DNA from: Gonatopus flavifemur
Lineage: Eukaryota > Arthropoda > Insecta > Hymenoptera > Dryinidae
Direction of reading: 5' to 3'
Length of the DNA stretch: 64,000 bases
Assembly (NCBI GenBank): GCA_018340375.1
Contig: JAFFJZ010000002.1
Coordinates: 50,798,001-50,862,000, forward strand
Numbering within the stretch: the first letter of the stretch is position 1; every line of letters starts with the position of its first letter. Shown here piece by piece: positions 24,270-36,264 of the stretch. The position numbers were made by a program, and so were the translations under genes. Under the pieces are notes generated by a model, which was not told the DNA's origin, ran no database searches, and worked only from the letters and a program-made list of their open reading frames with translations.

Positions 24270-26604
24270 ATTTTCCTGAATTGCGCATCTAATTTTGTTC
24301 ATTATTATCTAATGAAATACTGTTGGAATGATTACTATTATCATCATTCAATTTTTCATCCCAGAGAAATGTCGATTGTACGATATCGAAAGGACGAGGG
24401 TGTTGTATTCACATGGTCCATGTATATGAATTAAACAATCAGAAGATGTAGAACGAACGAGATGTTAATTATACGTTCGATTACCAGTAATCGTTCTATA
24501 TGTATAACACAACATGGAAAAACAAAGACGAAATGGAAGGGTGGTGAAACATGCAATACAAGAACATGGTGCGATCGGTGGAAGTGGGAACAACGTAAAG
24601 GGAGATGTAGGGTAAAACAGAGAAAGAGAGATGGGAGAGAATGGGAGGGAAAGGAGACTCGTTTAATATCCAATTTCCGAGACGTCAATCCCTTAACAAA
24701 TTACTGGTCATCTCAAACGGCTACCATCCTAAAGCCCATCTCATTTCCCGTCTTTCTCGAGCAAGGCACAAATACACGCACTATTCGTAGTAAATGCGTG
24801 ATGAAAGCGTTTCCTTGTGCTTTACCGATTTTCAGTTTCAACGTCGTTCAATCAATCGATCTTTTTTCTCTTTTCCAACCTTCATCCATATAACACGCAC
24901 ATGCGTCTAATGACATTCTAGCGGTCACAAACTTGCTCCGATGAGGTTTCAGGCTTTTTTGTTCTGTATGGAAATCGGGAAAAAAAGAAGACGATTGACG
25001 ATGACAGTTCCTGAATTGCGAATGAAATTCGTTTATTCGATATCACTTGATTCTTCGTATTTTCAATATCATTCTGAAGAGAATATGAAGTGAAGGAAGT
25101 AGAAGTATGTAATGAAAAAAAATTCACTTCACAAGCTTAGAACGACTGGATATGGTGAGTGAATTATGAGAAAAGAAAAAAAAACACCGAGAATGTAAAT
25201 CTATGGGAATATTAAAAACTTTGTTGAAAACTCATGAAACAAAGTTTGTATGTTTTATTATCCGAGAATACATTTGTATTCCTCCACATGAGTTATCGAT
25301 CGATCAACATTCAAACGCGCTGGCTGTTTATCGCACTTTCATTTTTAATTCGAGTAATTCAGATCGAATTATGTACTCTACGTACAAAGTTCTTGTCTGC
25401 ACCAGGTATTCCTCGTCGTCGAGAGAAGATAAAATTTAATATGCATTGGAAATAAAAGAATGGAGTGGAGTTAATTTCTCCATCAGACGCGTGCGACTAT
25501 ATGTGCGGACATAAAGATATGGAAATGGAAGCATTTCGCTTACCGACAGGACGTTATTTAACTAAATAGCTAGCTGCTAGCTTTTATATGAACGATGTCT
25601 ATGAATGTGAATATTGAAGTGGACGGTTAGGGCAGAAGTGAACAACGAATGGAGCTTCCAGTAACGTCAGAGAAAAAAAGGTCTTTGAATGGTTTATTTG
25701 GGTCAAAGATGAGAAAGAACGAATCGGTAATGCATTTTGAAATTGAATAGGGAGAATTTTGTACGAAATCGTTTCTGAAAGAATGCAATGAGGTTCCGTA
25801 AATGTCGGCGGATCGAATCGACCGAGCAATTGGGTGCATTGCAATTATTTAAATGGGTAATGTTGAAATGGGAACAGTGGTTGCCAGTACTTGTAGATCT
25901 GGAACTGTCTTTCTAGAATCAGGGGAATTAACAGACTGCATACTAGTCGACATGTTGATGATATATGCGAATATTTTAAAGTACCTTGAACCCTTCTTTC
26001 GCGGAGATATCTTCTTGTCATCATTTTTTTGGTTTGTTTGCTCTTGACAGGACAGTTCCAAACCGCGATGGTTTTAATTCAGTTTCGCAAAGCCTCGGGC
26101 ATCAATCTCCCGATTGTCCGTTCTTCGATCTATTTACGTGTTCGCACCTTCTATCGTTGGTACACGCTACGTCCTGTCAAAAGGGGTTTTTTGCCGACTG
26201 AGTAGTCCGATGCACCAATCGTCAGACAACCGAAACCACGTGTGAGGGATGATATTAGTTTTTATGTGATAGAAAGAAAGACAAAACTCCTCGACTTGGG
26301 GAAATACTTCCTTCTCAATGGATTCTATGTTAGCTAGACCCTCGAGACTTTGGAACCTCGCCTTGATTTATGTATCGATGCGAATGTTCATCTTGAACTT
26401 TCCTCCCGATTCGCAAAATTGGAACCTGATTTTGAACTATTCAAAGACTGATCTTAACCTTTCGAACAGTATGAGATGAGGATTAATGAGAACCTGTTTT
26501 GATCCGTAATACGCGACGAATACGCATTCTGTCAGGTCGAATTTTAAAACCTGATATAGCTCTATTTTTCCTTCACCCTTATTTTGACCTGGTTATGGAA
26601 TTTT
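24270..26604. other. Non-coding stretch, no supported gene
   Basis: Mixed AT-rich sequence with no inverted-repeat pair recognised. GATGCACCAATCGTCA at about 26209-26224 also occurs at 15573-15588, pointing to remnants of a shared repeat. Open frames (up to 143 codons at 24462-24893) carry no recognisable domain. Confidence 0.35.
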
Positions 26605-26966
26605 GTGAATTCTATTCGGAAAATACCAGCAGCGAGATACCTGCTAAATCTAATTTTAAAAATTATTGAAAAATAATGATATATCATTAAACTCTCGAGA
26701 TGTACAATTGCAGATTTATAAAATTTCCTTGTTTAAAATGAAAACGATAAATTCTTCCTTTATTTTGTGATGTGATTTTTGAATCGTTAATTTCATACAA
26801 CAATCAGGGAAATTTATTGTTTTTTATGGAAGATTTTTAGCAAGGTAATATACGTTTACAATTTGTACATCTCGATGATTCAATTATATTGCATTATTTT
26901 TTTTTAAATTTGTAAAATTAGATTTAGCTAGTATCTCGTTGCTGGCATTTTCTAAATAGAATTTAC
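26605..26966. mobile_element. Inverted-repeat element of about 362 bp
   Basis: GTGAATTCTATTCGGAAAAT at the left is inverted as GTAAATTCTATTTAGAAAAT at the right. The match continues through CCAGCARCGAGATAC and CTAAATCTAATTTTA, then GAGATGTACAA, giving arms of roughly 110 bp. The right end lies just before an ATT microsatellite. No target duplication was recognised and no coding capacity. Confidence 0.7.
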
Positions 26967-26972
26967 AAACAA

Positions 26973-27005
26973 ATTATTATTATCATTATTATTATTATTA
27001 TTATA
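26973..27005. repeat. (ATT)n microsatellite
   Basis: About ten ATT units with one interruption. Confidence 0.85.
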
Positions 27006-27679
27006 GTCTTCAAAATATGAGTGTGAATGAAATTGTTACACCTGAAATATATTATTGAATTAAAACAGCAAGTTCCGAACATTGAGGAATTTTGAATGGA
27101 TATCGAAATTTAAATATGAAAATTGATTGGATATGTATATATGGATGTAAGCTTATTATTCTAAATAAATTTCAAACATCTTATTTTCTCATGAAATTCA
27201 TTCGATTTCATTTTCATTATATTTTTTCAAGTCTCATGTTATGGAATTTATTGACATTTCATTATTCTCAGAAATTATCAAAGTTCCAAATGCGATTAAA
27301 TTTACGTTATGTTCATTTAGTGTAATCTTTTAATAATAAAATTATATTGATTAGTTGATACTAAACTTCATCATCCATAAATGATACATACATTTGAATT
27401 TCATTATACATTTGCAAACCAGGTTAGAATCAAGATGAAAAGAACATTATCAGGTTGAAACAGTTGTGAGCAGGATTTATAATTTTTCCTTCAAATTCCA
27501 ACAGATCGAGATCAGGTTGTGACCTGAATTTGAATCACTATGTATAGAACAATATCAGGTTCAAAAGGAATGAAATCAGGTCGAATACAATATGAGATCA
27601 GGTTGAACAGACCAAGATCAGCTCTTAATTTTTCGACTCGGGCTCTCGTTGGCAATTTTTTAATGAGATGATATACAAA

Positions 27680-27844
27680 CCTGAGTAGAAAAATTTTCAA
27701 AATTGTATGTATAATTTATATGTAATTCAATATAGTTCATACATAAGTTGTATACAATTTTCTTACAATTGTGTATAGTTTATACATCAACTACATTGAA
27801 TTATATATACATTATATATAATTTTGAAAATTTCCTCACTTGGG
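27680..27844. mobile_element. AT-rich hairpin MITE
   Basis: The arms AGTAGAAAAATTTTCAAAAT and AGTGAGGAAATTTTCAAAAT pair and extend through TAATTCAATATAG/TAATTCAATGTAG. The interior is a set of ATACAATT/AATTGTAT words. The outer CC and GG resemble the CCCTNGTAGAAAT ends elsewhere; the target duplication is not clear. Confidence 0.6.
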
Positions 27845-30800
27845 GAGTTCTTGATTTCGATTATATTGTTCTTTGATCATTTCTTATGAACAACATTATG
27901 TTTTTCGAACATTCTTTTAACAATTTATATGGATGTTGCATGAGGTTTGACGAATTTATAATATTTATGGAAGGAGAGAATTTGTCGTCACGTCACCCAA
28001 TCTTTATTGACATTCAATTATAATAATCTTTATGGTCCTATTTCTTCTTTGAGGTATCCAATTCTGCTGTTTCCAAGAAGTTTCATGTTCCGTTGAAATG
28101 TCTCCTCCCATCCAAAGATCATCACCTTGTGCTCCTGCAACAAAATCAATGAATTTGAACAATAAATTGAATTCACGAAAGAGTGTTTCGGATGTTTGCT
28201 CTCTTACAATAAATCAAGAAAAATTATACGAGCATTTTATGAATTATCCTCAGTTTCAGAATAGTTTGGAATTATTGTATAAAATTAATCCCTGATGATT
28301 CTGAAACACCTGTCTTTGAAAATTCTAAACTCCGATTTCCAGTTCATTCACTTGGGAGATGTGCAAAATACATTGCCAATGTACAGATAATTTTTCACCA
28401 CTGTGGGAAACGATCATTCGTACATTCTACATTGAACACATGCTATAATTTGTAATACAATATTTTGAATTCATTTCTTGCAAACGAACACCAAAAAACG
28501 TAATTGCTACGCCAATACCGACCATGATCAGCTAATCGAAAAAGAAGAAAGAAAACAGTTGCGAATAAATAAAACTCTCCCGCTGACAAATTCGAATAAT
28601 TTACTTCCGATTGATTGTACTACATTCCATTACTATCATTTATCTTCAAAAACCAATTTCCCTCGTAACGGTAGCACCGTATTTCGTGTTCACCTCTTTG
28701 AAGCATTTACGAATGAACAACCATTCGTCACTCGAGTTTCGAACTACCACCTTCGGCCCATAAGTCGATAGAGAAGAGTTCACCTGTGACGAAGATTCGA
28801 TTCAAGTTTCTGAAATGTCGATACACGTAAGATCGTGTAATATTATTTCGAGACAAGAATAAAAAACATTGTGACATTTGTAAAGGCAAAACCATTGGAA
28901 CGGTGAGAAAACGAGTAACGGTGGAGAAATCGTAGGCGATGTAGAAGAAGATTCTGCGGTGGCAGGAGACGCAGAGGGGGAATGAGGAGACTAGTGGTCG
29001 GTCTCGGTAGTGCAAAAAGAGCTGGACGAAGGTTAGATTAATGGTTGAGAAATGCAAATTGTCCGGTAACCCCCTAGAGCGGCATCGGGTGGCATCGCGG
29101 TTGTGGGTGGATAACGGCGTCTCACCCGTTTACACGTATATGTATACACGAACCAGCAAAAACCCCTTAGAAATATATCGTAGGTCATTTCCCTTGCTAA
29201 ACTCGAGGAAAAAAATTACCCTGGTACCTTGTAACCGACCGCGACTGAGCATCCACCCAGCACTCGTCTAGAAGCGAATAGACTCCCATCCCCCTCATTT
29301 TATTCTTTTTCCTCAACCCACCCCCAGTTCAAAACCTTCTTGCGGAACATGCACCTTTGGGGATGGAGAATATGCAAAACGAATTTAACGCAGGAAACGA
29401 ATGGAATACATGTATAAAATATATATACATATATTATGTGTACAGTCACCTATTTATTTCTGGGGAAAAATAAACATGGAAAGGAGAGGACAAAAAATTA
29501 CTGCAATTCTTGTCGTGTACCGAAATTGATAATTCACAGTTTTATGATTTCTGTTCAATTACAATTTTCTCATGTTCTTCTTTTTATCGTAGAACGATTC
29601 CATATGTTGTTTGCCCATGAAAAATGTGATGAAAATTGTTTAATGTTGTTGTCACGTAGAGGGGAAGTTATAAGAAACAAATTCTACATTGCCTGCAAAC
29701 TTTATACGTAATGTTTGTAATATTCGAAAAAAATTCATCGAAATTTGTTATCAACGAATAAACGATACATTCCTGTTCCACTCGAGAAATATTTCCAGAC
29801 GTATAAAAAATGCATTTTACCATATCCCCAATTCGGATCTAATTAACGTAATTCTACTCTCTATTAATGTATTTCTTGTTCTTTGTTTAATTTTATTTTT
29901 GGTTCCCGTATATTTTGAATTCATCGGACCATCTCTTTTTCCATTCTTTCTCTTCTCGTTCCACACGATACAAAAAATAATCCACCCAAGTTTGCCATTC
30001 TCTATACTTTGAATGCTTTGTATAATTAAGGATCAGATGCCCTTCCAAAGAGAATAAAGCATCCCAAGCTAATTACGAAGAGATCCGTCTGATGATTTAC
30101 GTGTCGTGCGGAGATCAACGTGTTGATTATGAAGATAAAATCATATTATTATATCGAATGAACAGTGTCAAAAGAATTTTTCAACAGTTTGGGGATCAGA
30201 AATTAATCTTTCAATCAAAAGAAATATCTCAACATTAGAATTCTTTGATCGATTTCATAGAATATTTGCCCTGGACAAATCGTAACTACGCGCACTGAAT
30301 ATATGAAAGAAATGTCTATCGTTAGTTGAAACCAAGCTCTTCGTTACTGGTCATTGCGATTCCCGGGTACGGTGGTACCAGCAATCCCAGTAAAATCCAA
30401 TTTACGATCTCAGAGTTCTTTGAATCTTCTCATTCGTAATTCCGCGAAAAAGTATTATCAGAGCCATCTTCATCTTGTAATTACATTCTCAAACGCAAAG
30501 CAATTACAATCGCTCAAGGAATAAAGACTTTACATTCATCTCCTTTTTATGTTCATCCGTTCCCTCACCTCCAATTAGCCTCGAGTACTTTTTATCAAAT
30601 TCCCAAATATACGGTGAGTGAAATGAGCATTTAAACGGATGAGCAGATATTAAAAGATCTCTTCAAAAATGAGTTACGACACAACCACGTCGCCTTCATT
30701 TTCATTCATTTATTCTTCTTGCGCTGCTCTTTTTCTTTGCGTTTCATTGAAACGATTCTATTTTATCGGCTCTTGGAACTGTTATTATAAGAGTTCCTTT

Positions 30801-31436
30801 ATTTTCTCACTCGCTCTGGACGAACGATTCAAACAAAATAAATCCTTAGAAAACGGCTGCATAAGTGATATTTACGCTTTTATAAGTACACATATGAGGT
30901 TAACTGTGAGCGCGGAGGTCGCTTGAAAATAGGATGCCCGAGGGGGAGTAATAAAAGAATGAACAAAAAAGAGGGAATAAAAACGGATAGGAAGAGAGAA
31001 TAGAGGTTTGGTCGAGACGCAAGGGTGGACAGAAAGGAAATGAAGAAAAAAGGCTGAGCTCTCAAGCGGGGTACACTTATTTTCATTCCATGCCGCCTGG
31101 AGTCGGAAGGAGGAGAGTCCTACGGGAGCCAGTCAAGCCGAGCGCTAGTCTCATTTGTTACCCTTAATGTCCTCAAGCCCCTCGTCCTTTTCCTCTGACC
31201 CCTGATCTTCTTAGGGAGGAGAAAATGGTGGATATCAGTATTGTACGGAGATAGATCGAAGTATGGAAATACAAAACAATATGTACATGGTTTTTCTATC
31301 CTCAAGGACTCATTGATTTACTTTGAATTATGGAATACTTGTTGTGTTCGATTTGGGATGTATCTTGGGTTTGCAGATTTTTTTGTGGTATATAATCATG
31401 GGAAATTGACTAGATTTATAATATTATTATTATTAT
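27845..31436. other. Non-coding stretch, no supported gene
   Basis: No repeat pair or RNA gene recognised. A frame open from 28053 to 28295 (plus) follows a plausible splice acceptor (TTCTGCTGTTTCCAAG at 28062-28077) and ends at a TGA with an AATAAATAAA at about 28563, so a terminal exon cannot be excluded. It matches nothing I know. A GC-richer segment lies at about 28.9-29.3 kb. Confidence 0.35.
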
Positions 31437-32156
31437 CAGGTGGTTTTGATACAACCCAGGCTCGTAATACGAAGACTGACAATTGCACCATGATCGGCGT
31501 CAAGCTTGGTATGCCAAGTCTGGTTAGTCTAGCCTTGGCCGATGCGTGGTCCGCCATAGCTGACCAAGCGTTGATAGTCTTGGACACCAATGTTAGGACC
31601 AAGCATATTTTATCCCGTTTGATTGAATTTTCGTTAATCAAGCCTTGACCAATGCTTGGCCCGTCATAGCTAACCAAACCTTGATAGCGTTTTGAACATC
31701 AATGCTAGGACCAAGCATATTTTGCTGTGTTGGATTTTCGATATATATGAAAGCTGAATGCTCAGTAGAGAACATTATTATCATCCTAAACATTGACCTA
31801 GGTTGATAGCATTGTGGGTAATCAGGCTACACCCGATGATAATTAGCCATAATAACAGCTTGGCTTATTACCTTGGCAACATTGTCGGCCATCAAGCTAT
31901 AACCGGTAATGACTAGCATTGACTCGAACCTGTCACTGAGTTTGGTCAATCAGTCAAATGTGAATGTTCAATCAAACTTGGACGCCAAAGAAAAATCTAT
32001 CCTATTCATTCAGCTCAAATTAGTTTTGTATATCAATAATGGTAACAATATCGATTGCAAACCATAGAACCAATATTGAATTCCAATATTGAACCAAGCT
32101 TGAATGCCAAGCATTGAACATTGTTTCCATCCCAGACATTAATTTAGTTTGGTGCC

Positions 32157-32164
32157 AATGCTGG
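32157..32164 (+). repeat. hAT target site duplication, left copy
   Basis: AATGCTGG, repeated exactly at 35503-35510. Confidence 0.9.
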
Positions 32165-32878
32165 CAGTGGCGGCTCTAGGATTTCCGGGGCCCTAAGCGA
32201 AAATCATTTGGAGGCCCTCAACGATGACGTGATATGCGTAATTTAAAAAAAGATGTATATATATATAACCTTGAGATTTGTCTCATGCGCACATTTGGTA
32301 AGAAAAATTGGTTCAAAACATGTTTTTTATAAGCTTCAGTGAGCTATTTATCTCAATTGAACCAGGATTTCACATCCACATTATAATATAAAAATTTTTA
32401 TTCATACATAAAAATTATATCATAAATCAACATCAATATTAAACCAAATTTATGAAAATTATATCAAAATACCACCCTTAAAACTCGTATACATTCTATG
32501 TGTGTGTTAATATATCCACTTCCATGACATATATTCATTTTAGGGTAGCGTGGTCCGTAACCGACTGCTTAATCAGCGAAAACAATAAAACTGCAAAACA
32601 TTGATTCATTTACTCGAACCGAATTGTGATTCTTCAGGGTGAAAATGATCTTAAGTTTTGAGCATCTTGACGAAGTCTTCGGGTGTCGTTTATTGAAAAT
32701 ACTGAGGCTGTAATGGAAGAAAGCGTATTGGTCGTTCTAAAAAATCGTGGTCCGAAACCGACCCTCCATTGTTTACAGCGAATTAGGGAAAAATGCGGAA
32801 TTTTAAAGTTTGAAATTAACCTCTTTTGAGTGAACAGAAGATATCTTATGTATTATATGCAACACTTATATGCAAGAT

Positions 32879-33228
32879 CCCTTGTAAAAATGAATCATAT
32901 ATGCGGCATATATGACCACACATAGTACATATATGATTTCACAGATTCATATATGACCCCTATATAATTCATATATGGGCCATATATGATTTCAGACATT
33001 CATATATGGGCCATATATATTTCATATATGGCGTTATGTTCCCTATATATGGGTCATGTGTGGTCCTTATATGGATCGAACAATCGTATATGAATTTTAT
33101 ATGGTCATATATGCCACATATATGAATTACATATGATTTATATATGACCATATATGATTCGTACCAAGTCCATATATGAATCAAATACAGTTTATATATG
33201 GGCCATATATGGATCATTTTTACAAGGG
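32879..33228. mobile_element. 350-bp CATATATG palindrome-array element, CCCTTGTAAAAATGA ends
   Basis: CCCTTGTAAAAATGAATCAT at the left and CCCTTGTAAAAATGATCCAT (complement) at the right are near-identical ends. Everything between is a degenerate array of CATATATGGNCCATATATG words on both strands. The sequence can fold on itself at many offsets. Flanked by AT on both sides. It lies inside the 3.3-kb hAT element. Confidence 0.8.
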
Positions 33229-33637
33229 ATATTCCTCATTGAGGAATGTCATATGTTATAAACATATTTCATCTTCATATATTTTACTACGATTATATAA
33301 AACAGAATCAAAAATAAAAGATTATATCCTTCACAAATTTTATAATTTTTCTCAGAATACAAAACTTCTAATGAATTGTAAGTTATATTGAACATAATGA
33401 ATCATTATTATTCGTCAGGACTCCACTTTTAAGGTATCTACTCCTGAAATTTCCTATCGATCTGATGAGCTGTTTTATCCAATGAAAATTTATAATTGAA
33501 TCTTTCCATGCACTGGTTCCAACCCCTTCAAAGTCTTGGTATCCTGACTTTATATTATTCCGACAACAAATTGTTTCTTGAGTTTTCGACGTAATGTAAA
33601 CCCTAGATCATTTCTGCTTTTGAAAAGGTTTCATACT

Positions 33638-34209
33638 CCCATACAGGGTTCATCAATTGGCCCAATAAGGGCACGTTACTGGACCACAAACGGCGTTCTT
33701 CGCCCGTTAATGGCGCCCATTAATGGCTCATCAATGGTTAATTGCTGGATGATGACGTGGGTCCAGTAATGGCAATAAATAATGGGCCATGTATGAAATT
33801 ATTGATTGGCCCAGTAATGGGGCTAAATGATCCCGATTTAGGGCCATAAATTTCGGGATAATATACTTCGAAGTATTTTACATAGTTTACGACACGTAAG
33901 AAACCGAGTATCTTACGCATAAAATCAACCCCTTGCCTTTGGGGGGACAGGAGGGTTCAAGTATCTCACATATATTACGTGTCAGAAACCAAGTATGATA
34001 CGTAAGAAATTGAAAAATCGCGTGATAAACCCAACCTTGATAGCCGTACATCGGCTGATTATCGGCTGTTTTCATTGCTGACCTTTCTTATCAGCCAGTG
34101 GTGGGCCACACTTGTGCCAATGATATGAATCCATTGTTGGTCATTCAATGGTAGCCATACATGGGCCAATTATTGGCTGTGTTTACATTATCGGGGTTTC
34201 CTGTATGGG
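33638..34209. mobile_element. 572-bp inverted-repeat element, CCCATACAGG ends
   Basis: CCCATACAGGGTT at the left and CCCATACAGGAAACC (complement) at the right define the ends. Interior blocks near both ends are made of GGCCCATTAATGGCGCCCAT-type words, which also occur at about 7090-7215. No coding capacity; nested in the hAT element. Confidence 0.65.
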
Positions 34210-35247
34210 CTATTGTCTCATAACTGTTTTCACCCTTCCAAGATGAGATTCTTAGGTTTGAAGCTAGATCATATGATCATTCGAATTTTTGAATAGATTC
34301 TCCTCTCAACTAGTCATATGCCACTCGATCAAAGTAAATTTCCCACTCAAATTGGATAGCCTAATTTTGAGGTCTGACTGGAGTGGAACTCTTAGATTGT
34401 CAATCCTCTGGATTCAAAGAGAAGGTTATAAAGAATATTAAATTTCGAAGAAAAAATGACTTGTTGAAATCAATATATCAACATCTCAAATTTGACATAG
34501 TATATCATCAATACTCGAAAACAAAAATAATCATATTTTAGTTATTATAATATTCACTTCAGCGGAAAAAATATCAAAATTTTTCTCATCCTAATGGTGA
34601 GAGTATTTTGAAAAAATCTTGTTTCTTCTTTTGTAACATTTAAATAGTCAAGACATCATCCCCTCATATTATATTTCATTCGATATCAAATGTGAATAAT
34701 GCTGTAAATTTTATGAGTTTCGAAGATTGTTTTTCAAAAATAGTTTCTGAATGAGTTTTATTTTGGCAACTGTGTTCTCAATTTTTCCACATCATAACAT
34801 ATTCTTGGAATCTTTGTTTCAATTCCCAGATCATTTGTGATAATTATGGGAAAACACTACAAGAAAATAGGATCTTAACATGTCGAACGCACCCATTGGC
34901 ACGCGATTGAGGGGTACTTTGGGCAACCTCACATTACATGCATCCAATGATCGCAAACGATTATGAAATGAAAAAAAAAACGACACCGAGTCATATTCGA
35001 TCTTTTCCGACCGATCCCAGGAAAATAAAGATCGATCTACAATAGATCAACGCGACTAAAGATCGGTGAAAAATCGATCTTTTTCTTGCCGAATGGATCG
35101 ATTTTAGATCTATCTCGGGAAAGATCCCCATGGGGATGATGAATCACTGCTTGTCACTTCATTCTTCAATGGTGACTGAAGAAAAAGGCTCGAGAGCGGG
35201 GCTCCTACACAAGGCGAGGCTCTAGGTAGTCGCCTATTCCGCCTCTA

Positions 35248-35483
35248 CACGGAGAATAAAGATCTGCTAAAAAGTACCATACTTTATAGTGTTCGAGCAT
35301 CAGTCTTGTCCACATCAAATTATTTACGTGAAAATACCTCTAAAAGTACCATACTGGCTTGGACATTCCTGAAGAAATATACTACTTTTGTAGAGATTTT
35401 CATGTAAATAATTTGATCTTGACAAGACTGATGCTCGAACACTATGATGTATGGTACTTTTTAGCAGATCTTTTTTCTCCGTG
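35248..35483. mobile_element. 236-bp MITE, CACGGAGAA ends, TA target duplication (copy A)
   Basis: The arms CACGGAGAATAAAGATCTGC and CACGGAGAAAAAAGATCTGC pair and extend through TAAAAAGTACCATAC and GTTCGAGCATCAGTCTTGTC. TA flanks at 35246-35247 and 35484-35485. A sister copy at 42617-42831 is about 90% identical. It sits 19 bp inside the right end of the hAT element, so it inserted after it. Confidence 0.88.
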
Positions 35484-35845
35484 TATGGTAGAGCCGCCAC
35501 TGAATGCTGGTAACCAAGCTAGGCCCGGTGTTGACTAATATTGACGCAAGCTTGGCACCAAGCATGGTACATTCGTCAAAGCATACCTGAGAGTGAGAAT
35601 GAATTGGTAATGATTTTTTTTTACAGATTTTTCACTTATCAAATTCTGAATCGTTCAAGTGGAATTGATTCTTGATGCAACTTTGTGCCAGTTGTTGAAC
35701 TTTCGTCTCAATATTCAAATTTAGGAATTTTTGAACTTCAAAGTTACCTGAATTGTTTTGCTGATTTCAATATGAATGAGGATGATTTTCATTAGGGAAG
35801 ACCTAAGCCTAGGAAGTCAAGAATATTGTATGAATCTCTTTTCTA

Positions 35846-36111
35846 CACGGAAAAAAAGAAATAGTTGCAGCAACTACTTAAATAGTCGATTTTCGACCAT
35901 CTACTTAAGTAGTTGCTGCAGCTACTCAGTAGTCAGGACAAGTAACTCGATAGTTGCACTAACTAACGTAACTACCTGAGGTATTTTGAATTAGTTGAGA
36001 CAATTAACCTGTTGCTTGTCCTGACTGCTAAGTAGCTGCAGCAACTACTTAATTAGATGGTCGAAAATCGACTATTTAAGTAGTTGCTGCAACTATTCTT
36101 TTTTTTCCGTG
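35846..36111. mobile_element. 266-bp MITE, CACGG ends, TA target duplication, TAGTTGCAGCAACTA words
   Basis: The arms CACGGAAAAAAAGAAATAGT and CACGGAAAAAAAAGAATAGT pair and continue for more than 100 bp. TA flanks at 35844-35845 and 36112-36113. The interior consists of TAGTTGCAGCAACTA, GTCAGGACAAGTA and TTAGTTAG words in both orientations. The element at 37701-38017 uses the same words. Confidence 0.85.
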
Positions 36112-36264
36112 TATGAACCACAATTCTGTAGTATTTTCGTGGCATTCTTGTGGAATTTAAAATTGTCGTGTTTTCGTCAGGGAAGTTCCAATGTAGAAAT
36201 TACTGCCTGAATGGAAAAAATTCTTAGCATTGGATATAATTCATGTATAAACTATACTGAATTA

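Larger units (their letters stand above)
32165..35502. mobile_element. 3.3-kb non-autonomous hAT element
   Basis: Terminal inverted repeats CAGTGGCGGCTCTA lie at both ends, a typical hAT end, with an exact 8-bp duplication AATGCTGG outside. No transposase frame or BED/dimerisation motif was found, so it depends on a transposase supplied elsewhere. Three younger elements lie inside it: 32879-33228, 33638-34209 and 35248-35483, the last only 19 bp from the right end. About 34970-35125 there is a cluster of GATCGATCTT-type words like those in the hAT element at 62076-63021. Confidence 0.88.
31437..35592. mobile_element. AAGCTTGG palindrome-word element, split by a hAT insertion
   Basis: From 31437 to 32156 and again from 35511 to 35592 the sequence is full of CCAAGCTTGG-type words (AACCAAGC, GCTTGGTNCCAAGC, TTGACC). 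TCAGGTGGTTTTGA at the left and TCAGGTATGCTTTGA (complement) at the right may be its ends. The hAT element at 32165-35502 separates the two parts. Removing it and one target copy leaves an element of about 800 bp. Boundaries are uncertain. Confidence 0.5.

Noticed and set aside
24462..24893. 143-codon open frame
   Set aside because: No motif, and an overlapping minus-strand frame is equally open.
32879..33228. CRISPR-like regular repeats
   Set aside because: Words are degenerate, in both orientations, without unique spacers of constant length, and the DNA is eukaryotic.
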